Shown here: one piece after another, positions 33,092-47,120 of the stretch | Layout: every line of letters starts with the position of its first letter | How positions within the stretch are numbered: the first letter of the stretch is position 1 | Assembly (NCBI GenBank): GCA_903813345.2 | Contig: CAIIXF020000004.1 | Location: 18,649,513-18,709,512 of the forward strand | Direction: 5' to 3' | Source: Owenia fusiformis | Lineage: Eukaryota > Annelida > Polychaeta > Sabellida > Oweniidae | Length of the DNA stretch: 60,000 bases | Program-made: the position numbers and the translations under genes | The notes under the pieces: generated by a model | What the model saw: the letters and a program-made list of their open reading frames with translations, nothing else | Told to the model about the DNA's origin: nothing | Databases searched by the model: none

Positions 33092-33477
33092 CAGGAGTTT
33101 CACATCCTTGGCCAAGGTCAACTTGAATGTATACTTTCGCTCGAAATAAACGTCCAGAAGGTATTTTGAAATGAAATAAGAAATTACATTGACCCCCCCC
33201 CATAGAACACAAATCGGTATTTGTTAATTGGGGGGTTCGTGGAATCTTGGATTATACTGGAAAGGTGCAAACGTCCTTTACCCTCACAATATTTTATTTA
33301 GAAGTAAATAAAAACGACTGTAGACTACGTCTAGGAGCGGATGCAAACGTTCTGATATAATGATTTGGTTCCTAGACGTTGTTTGCTCCAAGAAGAAGGC
33401 GATCTTATTTAAAGTTTAAAATATGAAACTGCATAGTCACACATCATTAAAGGAATATCGCAAACGGGAAAAATCTA
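33092..33477. other. No firm feature
   Basis: Contains a C9 run near 33195 and a weak inverted pair GTCTAGGAGCGGATGCAAACG / AACGTTGTTTGCTCC around 33330-33390 (shown in two short parts). No gene is seen. Confidence 0.3.
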
Positions 33478-33790
33478 CACATCCTCTCACCCGAGTGCAT
33501 ACTCGTCAGTAAGTACACGCTTTCATCCGAGTGCACTTTCGTCATTACATGCTCTCAACCGAGTAAAGTTCCGTCTGTACAGGCTCTCATCTGAGTGCAT
33601 CCTTCTCAGTGAAACCACGTCATACTGTACATACTCTAACCCGCGACCCGGGTGCACCCTCGACAGTTCATACTTTCACCAGACGAGTGCACCCTTGTAA
33701 GTACACACTCTCAACCAAGGGCACCCTCGTGATAACATGGATAACACGCTTAACTATGATGCACCCGGATGAGAGTGTATAAATAAATCA
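33478..33790. repeat. Degenerate tandem repeat, unit about 38 bp
   Basis: Units resemble CTCTCACCCGAGTGCA followed by CCCTCGTCAGTACACA. About eight copies, heavily changed. Confidence 0.65.
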
Positions 33791-34125
33791 TGAGAATTGA
33801 ACTAAAGATCAGTGATGATGTGTGATAATCTATGTAAAACTCATTTCGAGATAATTATTTGTATAAGGCCCGGTAAGTTCATGGGCATTAAAAAAAGTTA
33901 TTTGACACAGGTATCGTATTTAATTAACATGATCTACCCTCCAAATTATATTTGGTTGAAACATGGGTTTTCAACAGACTCTTGAAAGCCACATTTTTGC
34001 GATCGCATGTGGTAAACTACCACTTACGTTGCGATCTGCGTTGCGACAACCCCGTGATAAGACGCAACGCAGGAGTTGCGCTAGCGCAAATTGTCGATTT
34101 GCAAACGCAACGTAGGTGCAAATCT
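33791..34125. other. GTTGCG/CGCAAC-rich patch
   Basis: Between 34020 and 34115 the words GTTGCG and CGCAAC recur in both orientations, giving weak hairpins. No gene is recognised. Confidence 0.35.
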
Positions 34126-34653
34126 TACCCCCCTATCACACCAAACTCGTTCTTACCCGTTCTTGCCCGTCCTACGAAAATGTCGTAAAACGGGCTCAAT
34201 CTGGCTGTGGTCGGGAAATATGTCTAAAATAATTAGCTACTTCGTTCCTAAACAGTCTTCAATACGTCCATCTCATTCGCAGTTCGTTCAGGTCGCACCA
34301 TGTCGGTGTGCAACGTCGTATAAACTGTCCCTTAGTCTAGAAGGTCATCATGACCTGATTACAGAACGGTATGGTCGCCATCGAATTTTGAATCGATTCA
34401 AAAGTTCTAAAATCATCTTCCCGTCTGAGAACGTTCATGAAGTTCGTAAATAGACCTTAGAAAGTTGCAGCTACGTTCATTCCGTTCGCAACAGACTCTT
34501 GAAGTTCTAGAGGACCTACAAGCCCGTTCGAGTACGTTCGATGAAGTTTGTAAATAGACCCCAAACGGTTCTAAGTACGTCCAGTCCGTTCGTACACAGT
34601 TGAAGCCCGTTTTCAAGAACGTAGTGAAAACTAGTTTGGTGTGATAGTAGGGT
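34126..34653. mobile_element. About 525-bp element with terminal inverted repeats
   Basis: The left end has CTATCACACCAAACTCGTTCT and the right end AGTTTGGTGTGATAG, an inverted match of about 15 bases plus flanking CCC/GGG. Inside, CGTTC/GTTCG words and AGTTCGTAAATAGACC / AAGTTTGTAAATAGACC recur, so the centre has internal repeats. It is more GC-rich than its surroundings. No transposase is present. Confidence 0.65.
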
Positions 34654-36749
34654 TACGACGAGAGCGTGATAAGGCCTCTGATTCTGCAAAATAGATACAA
34701 ACGGCGGAGTTTTCGTCCAAGTAACATTCATGCGGACGCGACATCTTTATTTAAGGGAAAGTACAAATGAACTGAGAAGGAAATCTGGTCGAAAATAGTG
34801 TGAGTAATTTACCCCAGACTTAATGATCCATTAAGAATGCACAAAAATTTCCTAGACAAATTTATGGGAATTTTGCCTCTCTGACCGCTACCCATTGATA
34901 TAGTCCCCGTTAAAGAAATGTCCGAAATGAAGCCATTCAACAAACATATGTTGCGAAAGAGGATTGTTGCATTTGGTATTTTACACCAACACCTCATGTA
35001 GATGTTCCAGAACTTCAATTCTATAGTATCAAAGCGTAAAGCGTGACTTTACTATTAAAAGCATATATTCTTTTGGACGGGCGGTTTGTGGAACATTCTA
35101 CATAATTATATACACATCCGTCGATTTCATTTTTTTTATTTTTCCCACTGTTCTTCGCTTTAATAACGATCTGTGTCTCTCTACCATATCAACCCGGTTA
35201 CGTTTTGCAATGTTCTTACATAATGACGTATGTTTGCCTCATCGTATCTCAAACAAATCCCCGTCCAGCCAATCTTCTTGTCTGAAAATGCCCAGAATTA
35301 TTTTTGATGAGATTCCTGTGAAACTTTAAAAAGTGCTGTTTCTATTATAGAACTATTTGTAATTGTTAAAAACGCTCAGCTTGCACCAACTAACATGTTC
35401 AACGACAGACATTTTTCCAGGGGGAGCATCCCGCACCCCCCCCCGCACCCCTTCCTCCCAGTTGGTCCGACCGCCCCTGGTAATAGAATTACAGTGATCT
35501 TCATAAAGAGCACGGAAAAAACATAAAGAAACAACATAAGACGAATTTTGTTATAAATTACAATTTTCCATCTTGTTGTTGTCCTCATAACATAGCGGCC
35601 CATGGTTCTAATAAACATCACTTAGTCACTATCATTTCGTCATCTATTAGTGAAAAAATGATCAGTTTGCATGTAAGAACCCGTTCACATTCGACATTAT
35701 CAAAAGTTCAAATATGCAGTCTTTGCGGTCATTTTTTGAATACATAAATTGAATTATTTTCTGTCTATCCACATCCTCAATACGAACTATCGTGTGTAGG
35801 AGTTCTCAACCCATGCCTTGGCTCATCTATTAATTCATCACTAATTTATTTGGGATATCTGGAAATTTCCGTGAATGAAGAATATGCATTATCATGTATT
35901 CCAAAGAGGATGAATTCTAACTTTAAATAGCAAATGTTCCATCCCTAATGGCCCGTCTCATTTGGAATTCTAGGAGTTGCAGTTCAGAATTTATGGACAA
36001 ATTGACCGCTCGGTTTGACCGGTAGGCCTGCCGCTATTGCTGTGTCCAGAGCTAGTATGACAGGTTTATGTGATGCTTTATATCTTTCCCAAGAGAGCGA
36101 TTTACGATTTGGATTAGAAAACTAGAAGGATTATTACTCTGTCCAGATTGGCAGAAACATCGTTAAAGCATCATTGTATAGTTTAATGTGCGTCTGTGAG
36201 GTGGTGGCAACGCTGAGCTGTGTAGTCCACACATTTACGTAGGAGACTTAGTGAGTTATCACTTGGAGTAAATCAGAGAGCCAATGCGGAGACGAGATAT
36301 GTCATAAAATTAGCAAAATGTTACTGGATCAAAATGATTCGATAATTCAAATTCGGAAGTAGATTCCCGTATTTGTAATGTGAATGGAAGTTTCTACAGC
36401 ATAGCGTACGGGTTTAAGAGCGATAAAAATCCATTAATCAGCCGGTGTCATTTCTTATTCTGCCGTAGCTACTGAACGCTTTCATGTTTGAATCACATCG
36501 CATTTTGGAATCCTAGTCAATTTCAGATGAAATCGACATCGAAATCAACGTTTATGCAAAGTTAATCAATTTCGTTCGACGTCATCACTTCAACAGACGA
36601 ACTTTTGGAGCAAATAGACGATACCTCTGAATCAGGAATTTCATAGAAAACTCAAAGCAATCACCAATGGAATAATTCCTGAAAGTGAAGCTCGGATAAT
36701 CCACCGCCTTGATGTATTTTAGAGGGGATTAAGCTAAAGAATCAACAAA
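34654..36749. other. Upstream region of the Wnt-like exon
   Basis: Mostly unique. A C-rich run at about 35440 (CACCCCCCCCCCGCACCCC) stands out. Sequence from about 35950 to 36749 is less AT-rich and may hold the promoter and 5' UTR. No element can be named. Confidence 0.3.
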
Positions 36750-36829
36750 ATGTTAGTTAAGTTAACATGTATTCGGCTGTTGTTCCTTGCATTCGCTCTC
36801 ATGGAAGGATGTGCCGCCATCAAATGGCT
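36750..36829 (+). CDS. First coding exon of a secreted protein, probably Wnt11-like
   Basis: ATG at 36750 has A at -3 and an in-frame TAA 15 bases upstream. It encodes 26 codons plus two bases: MLVKLTCIRLLFLAFALMEG then CAAIKW(L), and ends at a GTAAGT donor in phase 2. Residues 9-18 form a hydrophobic signal-peptide core. From memory, vertebrate Wnt11 begins with a signal peptide ending in GIKWL followed by ALSKT, and its first exon stops at about this point. The match (IKWL plus signal peptide plus exon boundary) is short, so Wnt11 is a reasoned guess; another secreted protein is possible. No further Wnt exon, such as one with RWNCS, is seen downstream in the window. Confidence 0.5.
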
Positions 36830-39800
36830 GTAAGTAGTAATTCCACTTCATTATCAGTTCTTCATGAATCACATATTATTTCAATAATATAGCTGACCTA
36901 TCCATTGCTTTAAATCTGCTTTGTTCGGTTGCCTCTGTAGTTGTAACTTGTGCTGTTTCTTCCTAATTTCATTCTCTTTTAGCTGATATGAAGAATGAGA
37001 TAATTGTAAAGCAGTCTGTTCGGTGAACTGCTAGACGAAATCGTCTGAAAAACTCCTTTGAAACTGATCTTTTTCGTTCAAAACTCATCCCATACTAGAA
37101 TGTCTAGTGTGTTTTGACGCGGTTCTTATTTGCTTCTTGAAGAATGCTCAGGTTTGAAATATGTCTGTATGCTTGTTTAATTTAGGGATATATGAACCCT
37201 GACTGCTTTCTAATGAGGGTAAAAGTTTGGAGAGAAAAATGAAGCGGGTTTGTTATTTGGTCTTAATGACCAGAAGTAGAGTTAATATGTACGGTTGCCA
37301 ACCCCTCCCTTTGTTTAGCTGAAATACTGGTTTATGTCCTGACAGACCTGATTGATTAGGAATTTGCAAAGTCAATCAAAGCATTTGATGTTTTTCCGAT
37401 TCCCCTAAGCGGTTTTGGTCCAAGTGAATTTAATTTAATAAACATAGAATGGGATAGACCGCAGATCGTAGGATAAAAAATTGAAATACAACTTCTTAAA
37501 ATCGTAAAGGAATAACAGAAAATGTATTAGATAAAACGTTGTTAATACAACAGAAATATGCACCGGGTTTTTAAAATGGTCTAACGTGCACTTTTTCCGG
37601 AGGTGGTCGCGTGTAATTAATCAAACATTGTCTGATATTCTTCAGGATAAAATTAAGGATACTACTCCAGTATTGTCCGTTTCCGTCACTTGATAAATTA
37701 GAAAAATATGTAAATATAATGTCATGTATTCCACTTTAAGAGAATGTATACATTTAAAGGTCACCTGAGTTTGGGAACAACGATATTCTGTTACCCGTTT
37801 GTTTAGAGGTTTTGATGCTAGGTTGTGGGATATTGTTTTGATGCTAAATTATATGATCGAGAGTGTTCGTGTTCAGTTAGTAGACTCCTAATTGCGCATT
37901 TCGCTTTATCAACCCATTTAGGCGAATTCCTAGCTAAAATGGTATTCAGTCACGGTATGATCTTACTTTTATACTGTATTGCGATCTTAGATATAACATG
38001 TTTAAATTAAAAATATGAATGTAGCTCTACAATCGTAGCGTTGAAACTGCTACTTCACCTAAGTGTGAACTTCATCCAACTCGCTTCATTGGCGTCCCTG
38101 TCCAGTAGATTGACGCGGAAGGGGAAGTTGGTGTATCTAAACTTAGTGCAGGTTTAATATGTTTTCTGACATGTTTTTCTCACCCCATGATTTATAAGAT
38201 CCCACAGAGAGAAGGAATGCGATCCACCATTTTACAATTAAGTCTTCAATGAAGCCTCACCCGAAGTAGGCTTGGAAAAGTTATAATTCTACGGTCAAAT
38301 TGAATTTATTTAGTTTCCCGACTTACTTTTGCTTAATAAAGTGCAATTTTGATATATATAATATTGTCATATTTGAGACAGCATTCCAATACTGGTTTCC
38401 AATGACACCAATGCATTCCTGGGTGAAAATAATATTTTAGAAATATATCCCTAAACACTAGCAACTTAACGCCCGGCAACATAACAAACTCGAGCTTTAG
38501 CTTGAATAACATGAAATGATGTAGCGTTGCACACCTACGTATCTTGCCCAACATTACACCTACATTGACCAATAGCATACATTAATGTAGATTTGGCCAA
38601 TAGCATATAACAATGTCGCTTTGCAAACTGACATTGGCTAATATAGTATAATAATTTAGGATCATCTATTTGATCTCTAGAACGATATTTTGCTATAAAT
38701 CTTATTTTCATTCCATATTTAACTCCTAAGTATGAGTGTATGGGGATGGGTTGTGAAATATAAGAAATACTAGCCAAGTGTCTTGATGAGGCGAGGGCAT
38801 CTAGGTGAAGCTCGTCAATGGTAACCCGTGTGAGGCAAAGTGAGAAGTGACAACATTAAAACAGTAGGCCAGGTTCAGAAGCTCCACTGACTGGGTGTCT
38901 TTCAACACTACACTAGCGAGAAGCATATGGCAGAAACCACAGCCAGCGAGAATCCCTGAGCTTACTCACAAAAAATCAAACCCTGGTCGTATTTTCCTTG
39001 AGAATAGGCTTACATCAAATTTGAATAACCTAAGATGTTTTATAAATTGGTATATATGTAATTAATCATAAGTACAAGAGGCAATGTATCCTTCCCAAAA
39101 GAATAAGAATATGAAGCATCTACCATGTTAAAAGAATAATGAACTCGTGAAATTATGGTATTCTCGAGAAAAACTTATTGAGATGCGATGCATTCTTTGG
39201 ATTCATGGATATCATTTCCCAATGGACATTTCCCCCAGTCGGTATATCCAGACGGTGACTGACATATCTTTGACTCAAAGCGATGTACTGTTTTATAGCA
39301 TTAGACGCTTTCAATAAACGGTAATTGAATCGTGATCGAATCCTTCTTCATTAAGTCCCGTACTCCCGTTACGTATTTTCTAATTGTGACCTTCATAAAT
39401 AGGACTCTCCCTCGGGAGAAATTGGGATGTGAACTTGGTTTGTACTGTCTGGAAAGAATAACATCAATATATGATCCTACTATGGTGATAACGAAATGGG
39501 TTGCTATGGTAACATGAATGTGAAGAAAGCTGTAAATGCGTTAAAATGTCATTATCTTGAGCTAATTGTTTCCCACACTCCTCATCAATACCTTGCCAAT
39601 GCCATGGCGCTGACTCCTTAGACAACTTGAGAATTTCATGGTTAAATTAAAAAAATTAATTTTGTCTATGATATATGAATGAGTGTTTCTTGCATTTTAA
39701 AAATATGCGCTTTGTTTTCTAATGTTTCTAAGTTTTTGTGCCGTTGAACGCAGGTACAATGAAACCTGCAGACGAGTGACCACAGGTGGTGAAATCTTTC

Positions 39801-42069
39801 CCTGTAAAAAAAAGGTTTCAAAATTTGAACTTTTTAGAACCCTTTCCTTTTCAAAATCTTTTGAACTAAGTTTTGTATGTGAAGTATATGATGAGTCGAG
39901 AACTCATGAAAATAGACTGATTACAGTAGTTTTATGTTCTCCAACATTTCTTTCAAACAAGTGTCTTTTTCAAGTAAGACATAATCTTCAAATGCAACAA
40001 ACTCAATAAAACAAGTCCTCTGCCTTAGAAAGTTCCGTATTTGCTTCATTCTTTTAACTTACAAGTGGCTCTTCAGTCAAGGATTCCCCAGAGTTCTTCT
40101 ACTATCGGGGCGAAGTTTTGATCTCATACTCCATATCTAAGTTATGGTTTCATAAAAACACTGAAACATGTTCTGGGAGGGACAAATAATATTCTCATTT
40201 GAAGTTAATAGATCTCGGAGTTTCTCAAATCAAACTTACAGTGTGGAAGATATTTAACATAAATGACTTAGTTTGCTTACTGTCATTTATACCTTTTCCA
40301 AAATGAAACGAATCTGATGATGCTAAAATTACACTATCCCGTGCAGAAACGAGGTTTTCGAATTTGTTAGTTCAGCTCAGGAACATTTTGGAAAGTGAAT
40401 ATTGTAAGGTTAACCCCTGAATTGCGAAACAGTTTTAAAATGAAATTGCAACTACCATAATATTGACTCGTGTAAAATAGCAATTATCCCTCATTTGTTT
40501 TACAATTTGCTTTTTATTTTTATTTATATGATATAAGATATGTTGGTTTTATGTTTACTTGTTTGCGATACGGAGAATTACTACTGTTACCATTAGTATT
40601 TTCTATCCTTTATCATTTAATAATAATTCACACACTCGTTATAGTAGCAAATAAAACTATATAGAACTTTATATTTTCCAGTAAGGTTTAATGGGAAATC
40701 CTCAGCATGAATTCTGTATGCAAACCTTGTTGGATCTTGTTAGTGAAAACATTGAATCTGATAGGTGTAAGGAGAATGTGATACCTGTATGTAGCAACGT
40801 CTACTGGGCTAGAGCCTATTGCTTCCAAACGCCCCATTTCTCACCATAATTACTCAAGAGTTCTATAGGAACACGTAACCATCCTTGCTGTAAGGGTATT
40901 TTACAAGTATATATATACTGAATTTAAGCATAAGTGAAGTCCTTTGAAGAAGGATGCACGTAACACGGGTACACCCCAAATCGACAGTGCTACTCGTTTC
41001 AGGACTGTGTCAAGCTTGAAAAATATTTTTATCAATAGTTTAGATATAATAAATAATAAGTAAGAATATAGATCTGTCGGAAACATCACTGGAATTGGGA
41101 AATAAGACAAATCATTGTATATTTTATTTCACAACTGATTGATTAGTACAATGACATTACAGTATTAGAAAAATGAAACATAAGAATTGAAATAATATAG
41201 ATAAGTGTAAGTGAAACGGTGATTTGCAATATCAATTTATTTAGCTGTCTTGTAAATTTTAATTCTAATGGAGAATATTCTATAAGTAGATTAATCAGTC
41301 TTTCTTTTCTTGAAAATTTAAATTTAAAAAACTGTTTTCATAGAGTTTCTAAATTCCCAAAAATATAATATTGCTTTCGTATGATATATCTCCGAGAAAA
41401 CAATTTGATCTATAGGTCTATCAATACCTATCAACAATTTTATTAAACGGGCCATGGGCCACCGTGTAGTGATTTAAAACTTCATGCTCGTGAACACTGA
41501 ACAAAAATCATCCAGAACTTCTCATTGGAGCACTTTGAAGGTATGCATATTCAACATAAAGCCCGTGGCAGTGGGGACCTTATTCGGGAGATAATGGGAG
41601 TTTTTGCTAGTATTTTGACCTATATACTACTATGTAAAACTTTTAATACAAAGCCAGTGGGGTTATATTTTCAATCGATGAAACTACTAATTTTCAGTCA
41701 ACATATGTTATATTCTCAATTATCTTATGCAAATTTTGAATAAATTATTTTGCCATTTTGAATTAAACCTTGGCTGGCTCTAAAGGCCTTCATGGGGTTT
41801 ATAGAGAGAATACCATGTACATGTGTAATCTCCAACCTGAGGGCACCCACAACTACTTATAGTTAAAGGTCAACCTGACTCCTAAAGAGGATTAGTAAAT
41901 ATTTAGTATGTTTAATTTCATTGAATTTGTTGATCTGCTTGTGGCTATCTAGTTCAAAGCAGGTCAGAGAATGCTTTGGAAACTGGAGTTCTGAGAATCT
42001 CTTAGAAAGTCAAGTTATCATGGATAGAGGACCATCTTAGACTAACATTGAGTCTCATTCATATTGACT
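36830..42069 (+). other. Probable start of a very long intron; nothing recognised
   Basis: Unique AT-rich DNA. Frames up to 95 codons (for example 39722-40009, plus) have no recognised domain. If the exon at 36750 is real, its intron runs past the window end (over 23 kb). Confidence 0.4.
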
Positions 42070-42072
42070 AAA

Positions 42073-42252
42073 GCTTAAAACATGAGTAATAATAATTACT
42101 CGCAATTAAAACATGAGTAATAATTACTCACAATTAAAACATGAGTAATAATTACTCACAATTAAAACATGAGTAATAATTACTCACAATTAAAACATGA
42201 GTAATAATTATTCACAATTAAAACATGAGTAATAATTACTCACAATTAAAAC
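42073..42252. repeat. Tandem repeat, 28-bp palindromic unit, about 6 copies
   Basis: Unit AATTAAAACATGAGTAATAA then TTACTCAC. Each unit contains TGAGTAAT-A-ATTACTCA, a perfect 8-bp inverted repeat with a one-base centre. Confidence 0.88.
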
Positions 42253-42969
42253 ATTTATAGTGCAGTTATAGTGCAAAGATTTATATTTCGTTAAAAATGA
42301 CCAGGCATTTAAAAGCAGTTCCATTAAACAAGCTCGTTGATATCTTGATATCAATGTTTGTATTTAGATATGAAATGATACTCAAATGGTATTTAAAGGA
42401 TGGTGTAGGCAATCTTTAAACATAAAGGGATGGGTTTACTATAATCCTTTAAAGTTAAAGGCACATATAAATTACAGTAATATCCCAAAGTGTTTTAACA
42501 AGACTGATTGGATCGTGGGCAACAGGCGTACGTAACAACAGCACGCAAACTTTTCATAAACTGACCCTTACTCATATTTTGAGCAACAACCTCAGAGGGA
42601 GGTAGGAGGATATGCAACAAGTTATAATTCTAACATCTGAAAATCTAAATATCAAAAGCTATGGAAATTCAGATCTATGCAGTTTAAAAGGTTTGAATGT
42701 GCTTTGTATTCTCTGAAAGGTTTCTATCAATTACAAATGGCTCATTTACTCACAGTTTTTGTAAATGTTTTGACTTTAAATTATCATTTTGCCAATTTAG
42801 TTGGTAGCTTGAGGCTGTTATAGACAGAATGTGTAAAGTGGAAAGCTGTGGGTTCTGATAAGTCACCACATATACATGGCAGGCCTACAATCCTGGAAGT
42901 CATGATCTCATCTTAATTTAAATATCCTTCTGTGCATGCACCTGAAGCCAGAATCTGTAGAGTTCATAT
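42253..42969. other. No recognisable feature
   Basis: Unique AT-rich DNA. Confidence 0.35.
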
Positions 42970-43890
42970 ATTTTCTAATTGTATACTTAGCATATCTAGT
43001 GAAATACTTGATATATCTAATTAAATACTCAATATATCTAACTGTATACCCAATATATCTAATCATTAACTCAAAAAATCTAACTAAATATTCAATATAC
43101 AGTATCTAATTGAATACTTAGTATATTGAATTGTATATTGAGCATAATCTAGGTGTATGTTCAATGTATCTAATTAAATACTCATCTAACTATTCACTCA
43201 ATATATCCAACTGTTTACTCAATATATCTTATTAAATACTCATTATATCTAACTGTTCACTCACTATATCTAACTGTTTACTCAATATATCTTACTGTTT
43301 TCTCAATATATCTAACTGTTCACTCAATATATCTAACTGTTTACTCAATATATCTAACTGTTTACTCAATATATCTAACAGTTTACTCAATATATCTAAC
43401 TGTTTACTCAATATATCTAACTGTTTACTCAATATATCTAACAGTTTACTCAATATATCTAACTGTTTACTCAATATATCTAACAGTTTAATCAATATAT
43501 CTAACTGTTTACTCAATATATCTAACTGTTCACTTCATATATCTAACTGTTCACTCAATATATCTAACTGTTTACTCAATATATCTAACTGTTTACTCAA
43601 TATATCTAACAGTTTACTCAATATATCTAATTAAAGACTCAATATATCTAACTGTTTAATCAATATATCTAACTGTTTACTCAATATATCTAACTGTTTA
43701 CTCAATATATCTAACTGTTTACTCAATATATCTAATTAAAGACTCAATATATCTAATTAAAGACTCAATATATCTAATTAAAGACTCAATATATCTAATT
43801 AAAGACTCAATATATCTAATTAAAGACTCAATATATCTAACTGTTTACGCAATATATCTAACTGTTTACTCAATCTATCATTATATCTAA
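42970..43890. repeat. Minisatellite, 21-bp unit, about 42 copies
   Basis: Unit ACTCAATATATCTAACTGTT plus T. Variants are TAATTAAAG in a clustered block at 43720-43840, and CACT or AACAG forms. The edges before 43200 are degenerate. The period is a multiple of three, so a minus-strand frame of LDILSKQ repeats (43292-43516) stays open. Confidence 0.92.
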
Positions 43891-46346
43891 TTTAATAAAC
43901 TGTAAACAGCATTTACAGCAATATCTCTAGCAAATCCCTAAGACTGAAATATAAACACCTCTCAGACTGAAATGTGACTAAAATATGCAGCTGTATGGCA
44001 TGCATCAATACAACAAACAAACTAATAAATTTTAACTTTATCAGTTTTTAATGAGGCACAATAAAATCATATGATTGCATTTTAACTATCTTAGATTATT
44101 CTATGATGTATCCTATGCTTAATATTTCCATTGAATATATATTCCCTTTCACAAGTATTTGTAGCATTTGCCTGATTTTGTGATATTTTTTGATTTTGTT
44201 TTTTCTATACATCAATTCCATTGTGTTACCAAGTCTACAACTCTTGCTTATGTATTTTATATTCTACTCATTTATAATTATGAATTTTATGAAGAGATTT
44301 CTTCCCAACTGCATGGGAGAACATCATTAAGATAATTGTGTAGAGTTCTCATGACAAAATCCCATTTTCAGGTCAGAAATGGTGTAAAATTGTCAGTGGC
44401 CAATAAAATATGGCTTGCCAACTGCTCCTCTTCTGACTGACACATAGCCAGGTTAATGCTGGGTCAGTTGGAACAGTGTGGATGGCCAAAATGCCCTAAA
44501 AAGTCACTTCCGCTGAATAAGAAAAGTAGTTTTAAAAAATGAATGTAGTCCCAACACAATTGTGATCATGATGAGTCAGTAAGCTAGTATGTAGGTACAG
44601 TTGTCATCTTTTTCTAATGACAACATGCCATTTCTTCTGAAAATGGCGTATTAATTTTGCCTTCATTTTTGTGAATTTCAATTTCTGTCGGCAGAGAGGG
44701 GGTAGTGTCACAATTGACCAATTATTTCAAAAAGTAGATGTTTGGCCCCTATTGAGTTTAGTGTCAAAATGTAGCTTAGACATAGCTTTAGAACCTCAGA
44801 TAGGCCAGTGAGGCCAGATAAATCCATAACTCCAGATAAAAAGTCAGGCGTTTGCCCGGCGTGAATTAGGGCTGTTTTGCCGATGGCATACCATTACCCC
44901 AAAGTATCATCTCTCTGGCCATGCTCCCTGATGCATTTACTCCGTGTATGAAAACTCAATGAACTATCTAATATGTATTTTTATAATGCAATTATGGAGA
45001 GTTCACATCATGCAAGTTCACTTCAAGTTTTTGTTTTTTTTATCAGTTCTCCAGTTTCTCATTTTAACATTTTGAATTTCCAACCCCTCTACAATTTCCA
45101 AATGGAACTGAGACTTTCATGGTATATTGAAAAATCTCAATCAGAAGATTCTCCTTTTCAATAGTTAGGATAGTGTCAATTTGGATTTTGAGAGGCACTA
45201 ATCTGAGGCACTTATCTGAGGTTTGAAATGATATTTTTAAACAGCAAATTAAAAAATGCATTAAACTATTTTCTATTGTACATCCTTCTTCCAAATACAA
45301 TCCAGATGTTGAACAATCAGAATTTGTTTTTGGGATAATAACAGAAATGTACACTAATACAGTGTTAAGTTTCTATGGTTTCATTATTTTACTTTACAAT
45401 ATGATCTACAAATACAGTGTGGTAGTAATACATTATATAAAGCATCCCTCCTGATTTCAACTACAACGTTTAAATATTAAATATTGATGAACAAAATAAA
45501 TAAGCATAAATATCAACTTTGGAAATAAATCATAGATGTAAATTGTAAGGACATAAATAACATAGAAATACAACCTGAAAACTTCTATTTGATAAATTGG
45601 TCAAGAATGTGACATGACTCTGATTAATGGGTTTTGAATCAAAAACAAAAAATCATCATTCCGAATAAAGTCAAATACCATCTTAAGATTTCAACTTCCC
45701 ACTAAAGTTCCAATATAGTTCTTATAATAAAAAGAATATTCTTCTATCCTCTCATTTCCTGTTTTTCTCTGCACTGTAATATGTAGCCTTGCCCAAGTCA
45801 GTATTTTTTTACTAATCTGTAATATGTTTATTTCCGTATTTTCACACATTTCTCATATGAGAAGTGCATGAAGCATATAAAGAAACTTATTCTAATGTTT
45901 CCTGAAGTTACAGCAAGACATAAAAAAGCAATAAAAAGCAAATTATATCTTCATAACTGACTACTTCATTCATAAAACAAACCGTACAGAATGCAAGACA
46001 TTTTAATGTCAAAATTATTAATCCATTTATGAAAGGCCCGACTTGACCTTTTGAACTAAGTTTTGTTAAGTAAGAAATTGTCTGTGCTGGCTGTTGTTGA
46101 CTTTTGTTACTAATTCAACAATATTCAACATAAACTTATTGGATTTTTGTTGATCACTTTGTCAGCTTTGTTTATTAAGCAAGTTAAAACAAGGTGAGGT
46201 TTAATACATTTAAATAATCTGGTACCATGATGGGAGTTTCAATATAAATGCTTGTTTTGCCTTATTTCATTGAAACATTAATATTTATTATGAACCCAAA
46301 AAAATTATGTAAAAATCACATTTTTTGTTGTTTTTTGTAAAAATCA
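43891..46346. other. No recognisable feature
   Basis: Unique AT-rich DNA. Overlapping opposite frames near 44973-45354 have no known domain. Confidence 0.35.
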
Positions 46347-47120
46347 CAGTTAATATATAGAATAAGCCATTTTAAAGGAATTGCATAACATATAGAACAA
46401 GAAATTTTAAATGAATTGCATAACATTTGGAATAAGCCATTTTAAACGAATTGCATAACACATGGAATAACCCATTTTAAATGAATTGCATAACATATAA
46501 AATAAGCCATTTTAAATGAATTGCATAACATACGGAATAAGCCATTTTAAATGTATTGCATAAACTATAGAATAAGCCATTTTAAACAAACTGCATAACA
46601 TATAGAATAAGCCATTTTAAACGAATTGCATAACATATGGAATCAACCATTTTAAACGAATTGCATAACATATAAAATAAGCCATTTTAAAAAAATTGCA
46701 TAACATATGGAACAAGCCATTTTAAACGAATTGCATAACATATGGCATAAGCCATTTTAAACAAATTGCATAACATATAGAATAAACCAGTTAAACAAAC
46801 TGCATAACATATAGAACAAGAAATTTTAAATGAATTGCATAACATTTGGAATAAGCCATTTTAAACGAATTGCATAACACATGGAATAACCCATTTTAAA
46901 TGAATTGCATAACATATAAAATAAGCCATTTTAAATGAATTGCATAACATATAAAATAAGCCATTTTAAATGAATTGCATAACATATAAAATAAGCCATT
47001 TTAAATGAACTGCATAACATATAAAATAAGCCATTTTAAACGAATTGCATAACATATGGAATAAGCCATTTTAAATGAATTGCATAACATATGGATCAAG
47101 CCATTTTAAACGAATTGCAT
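46347..47120. repeat. Minisatellite, 35-bp unit, about 22 copies
   Basis: Unit AACATATGGAATAAGCCATT then TTAAACGAATTGCAT. A run of several units with rare variants (GAACAAGAAATTTT, ACATTTGG, ATAACCCATT) occurs at about 46388 and again at about 46807, a 419-bp internal duplication (twelve units less one base). Confidence 0.93.

Noticed and set aside
38780-38990. Less AT-rich patch that could be an exon
   Set aside because: All frames are closed within about 25 codons and no motif was recognised.
39722-40009. 95-codon plus-strand frame as a Wnt exon
   Set aside because: Cys pattern and motifs do not match Wnt and no splice acceptor in frame was convincing.
43292-43516. LDILSKQ heptad frame, a possible coiled coil
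   Set aside because: Produced by the 21-bp array; not a real heptad protein.
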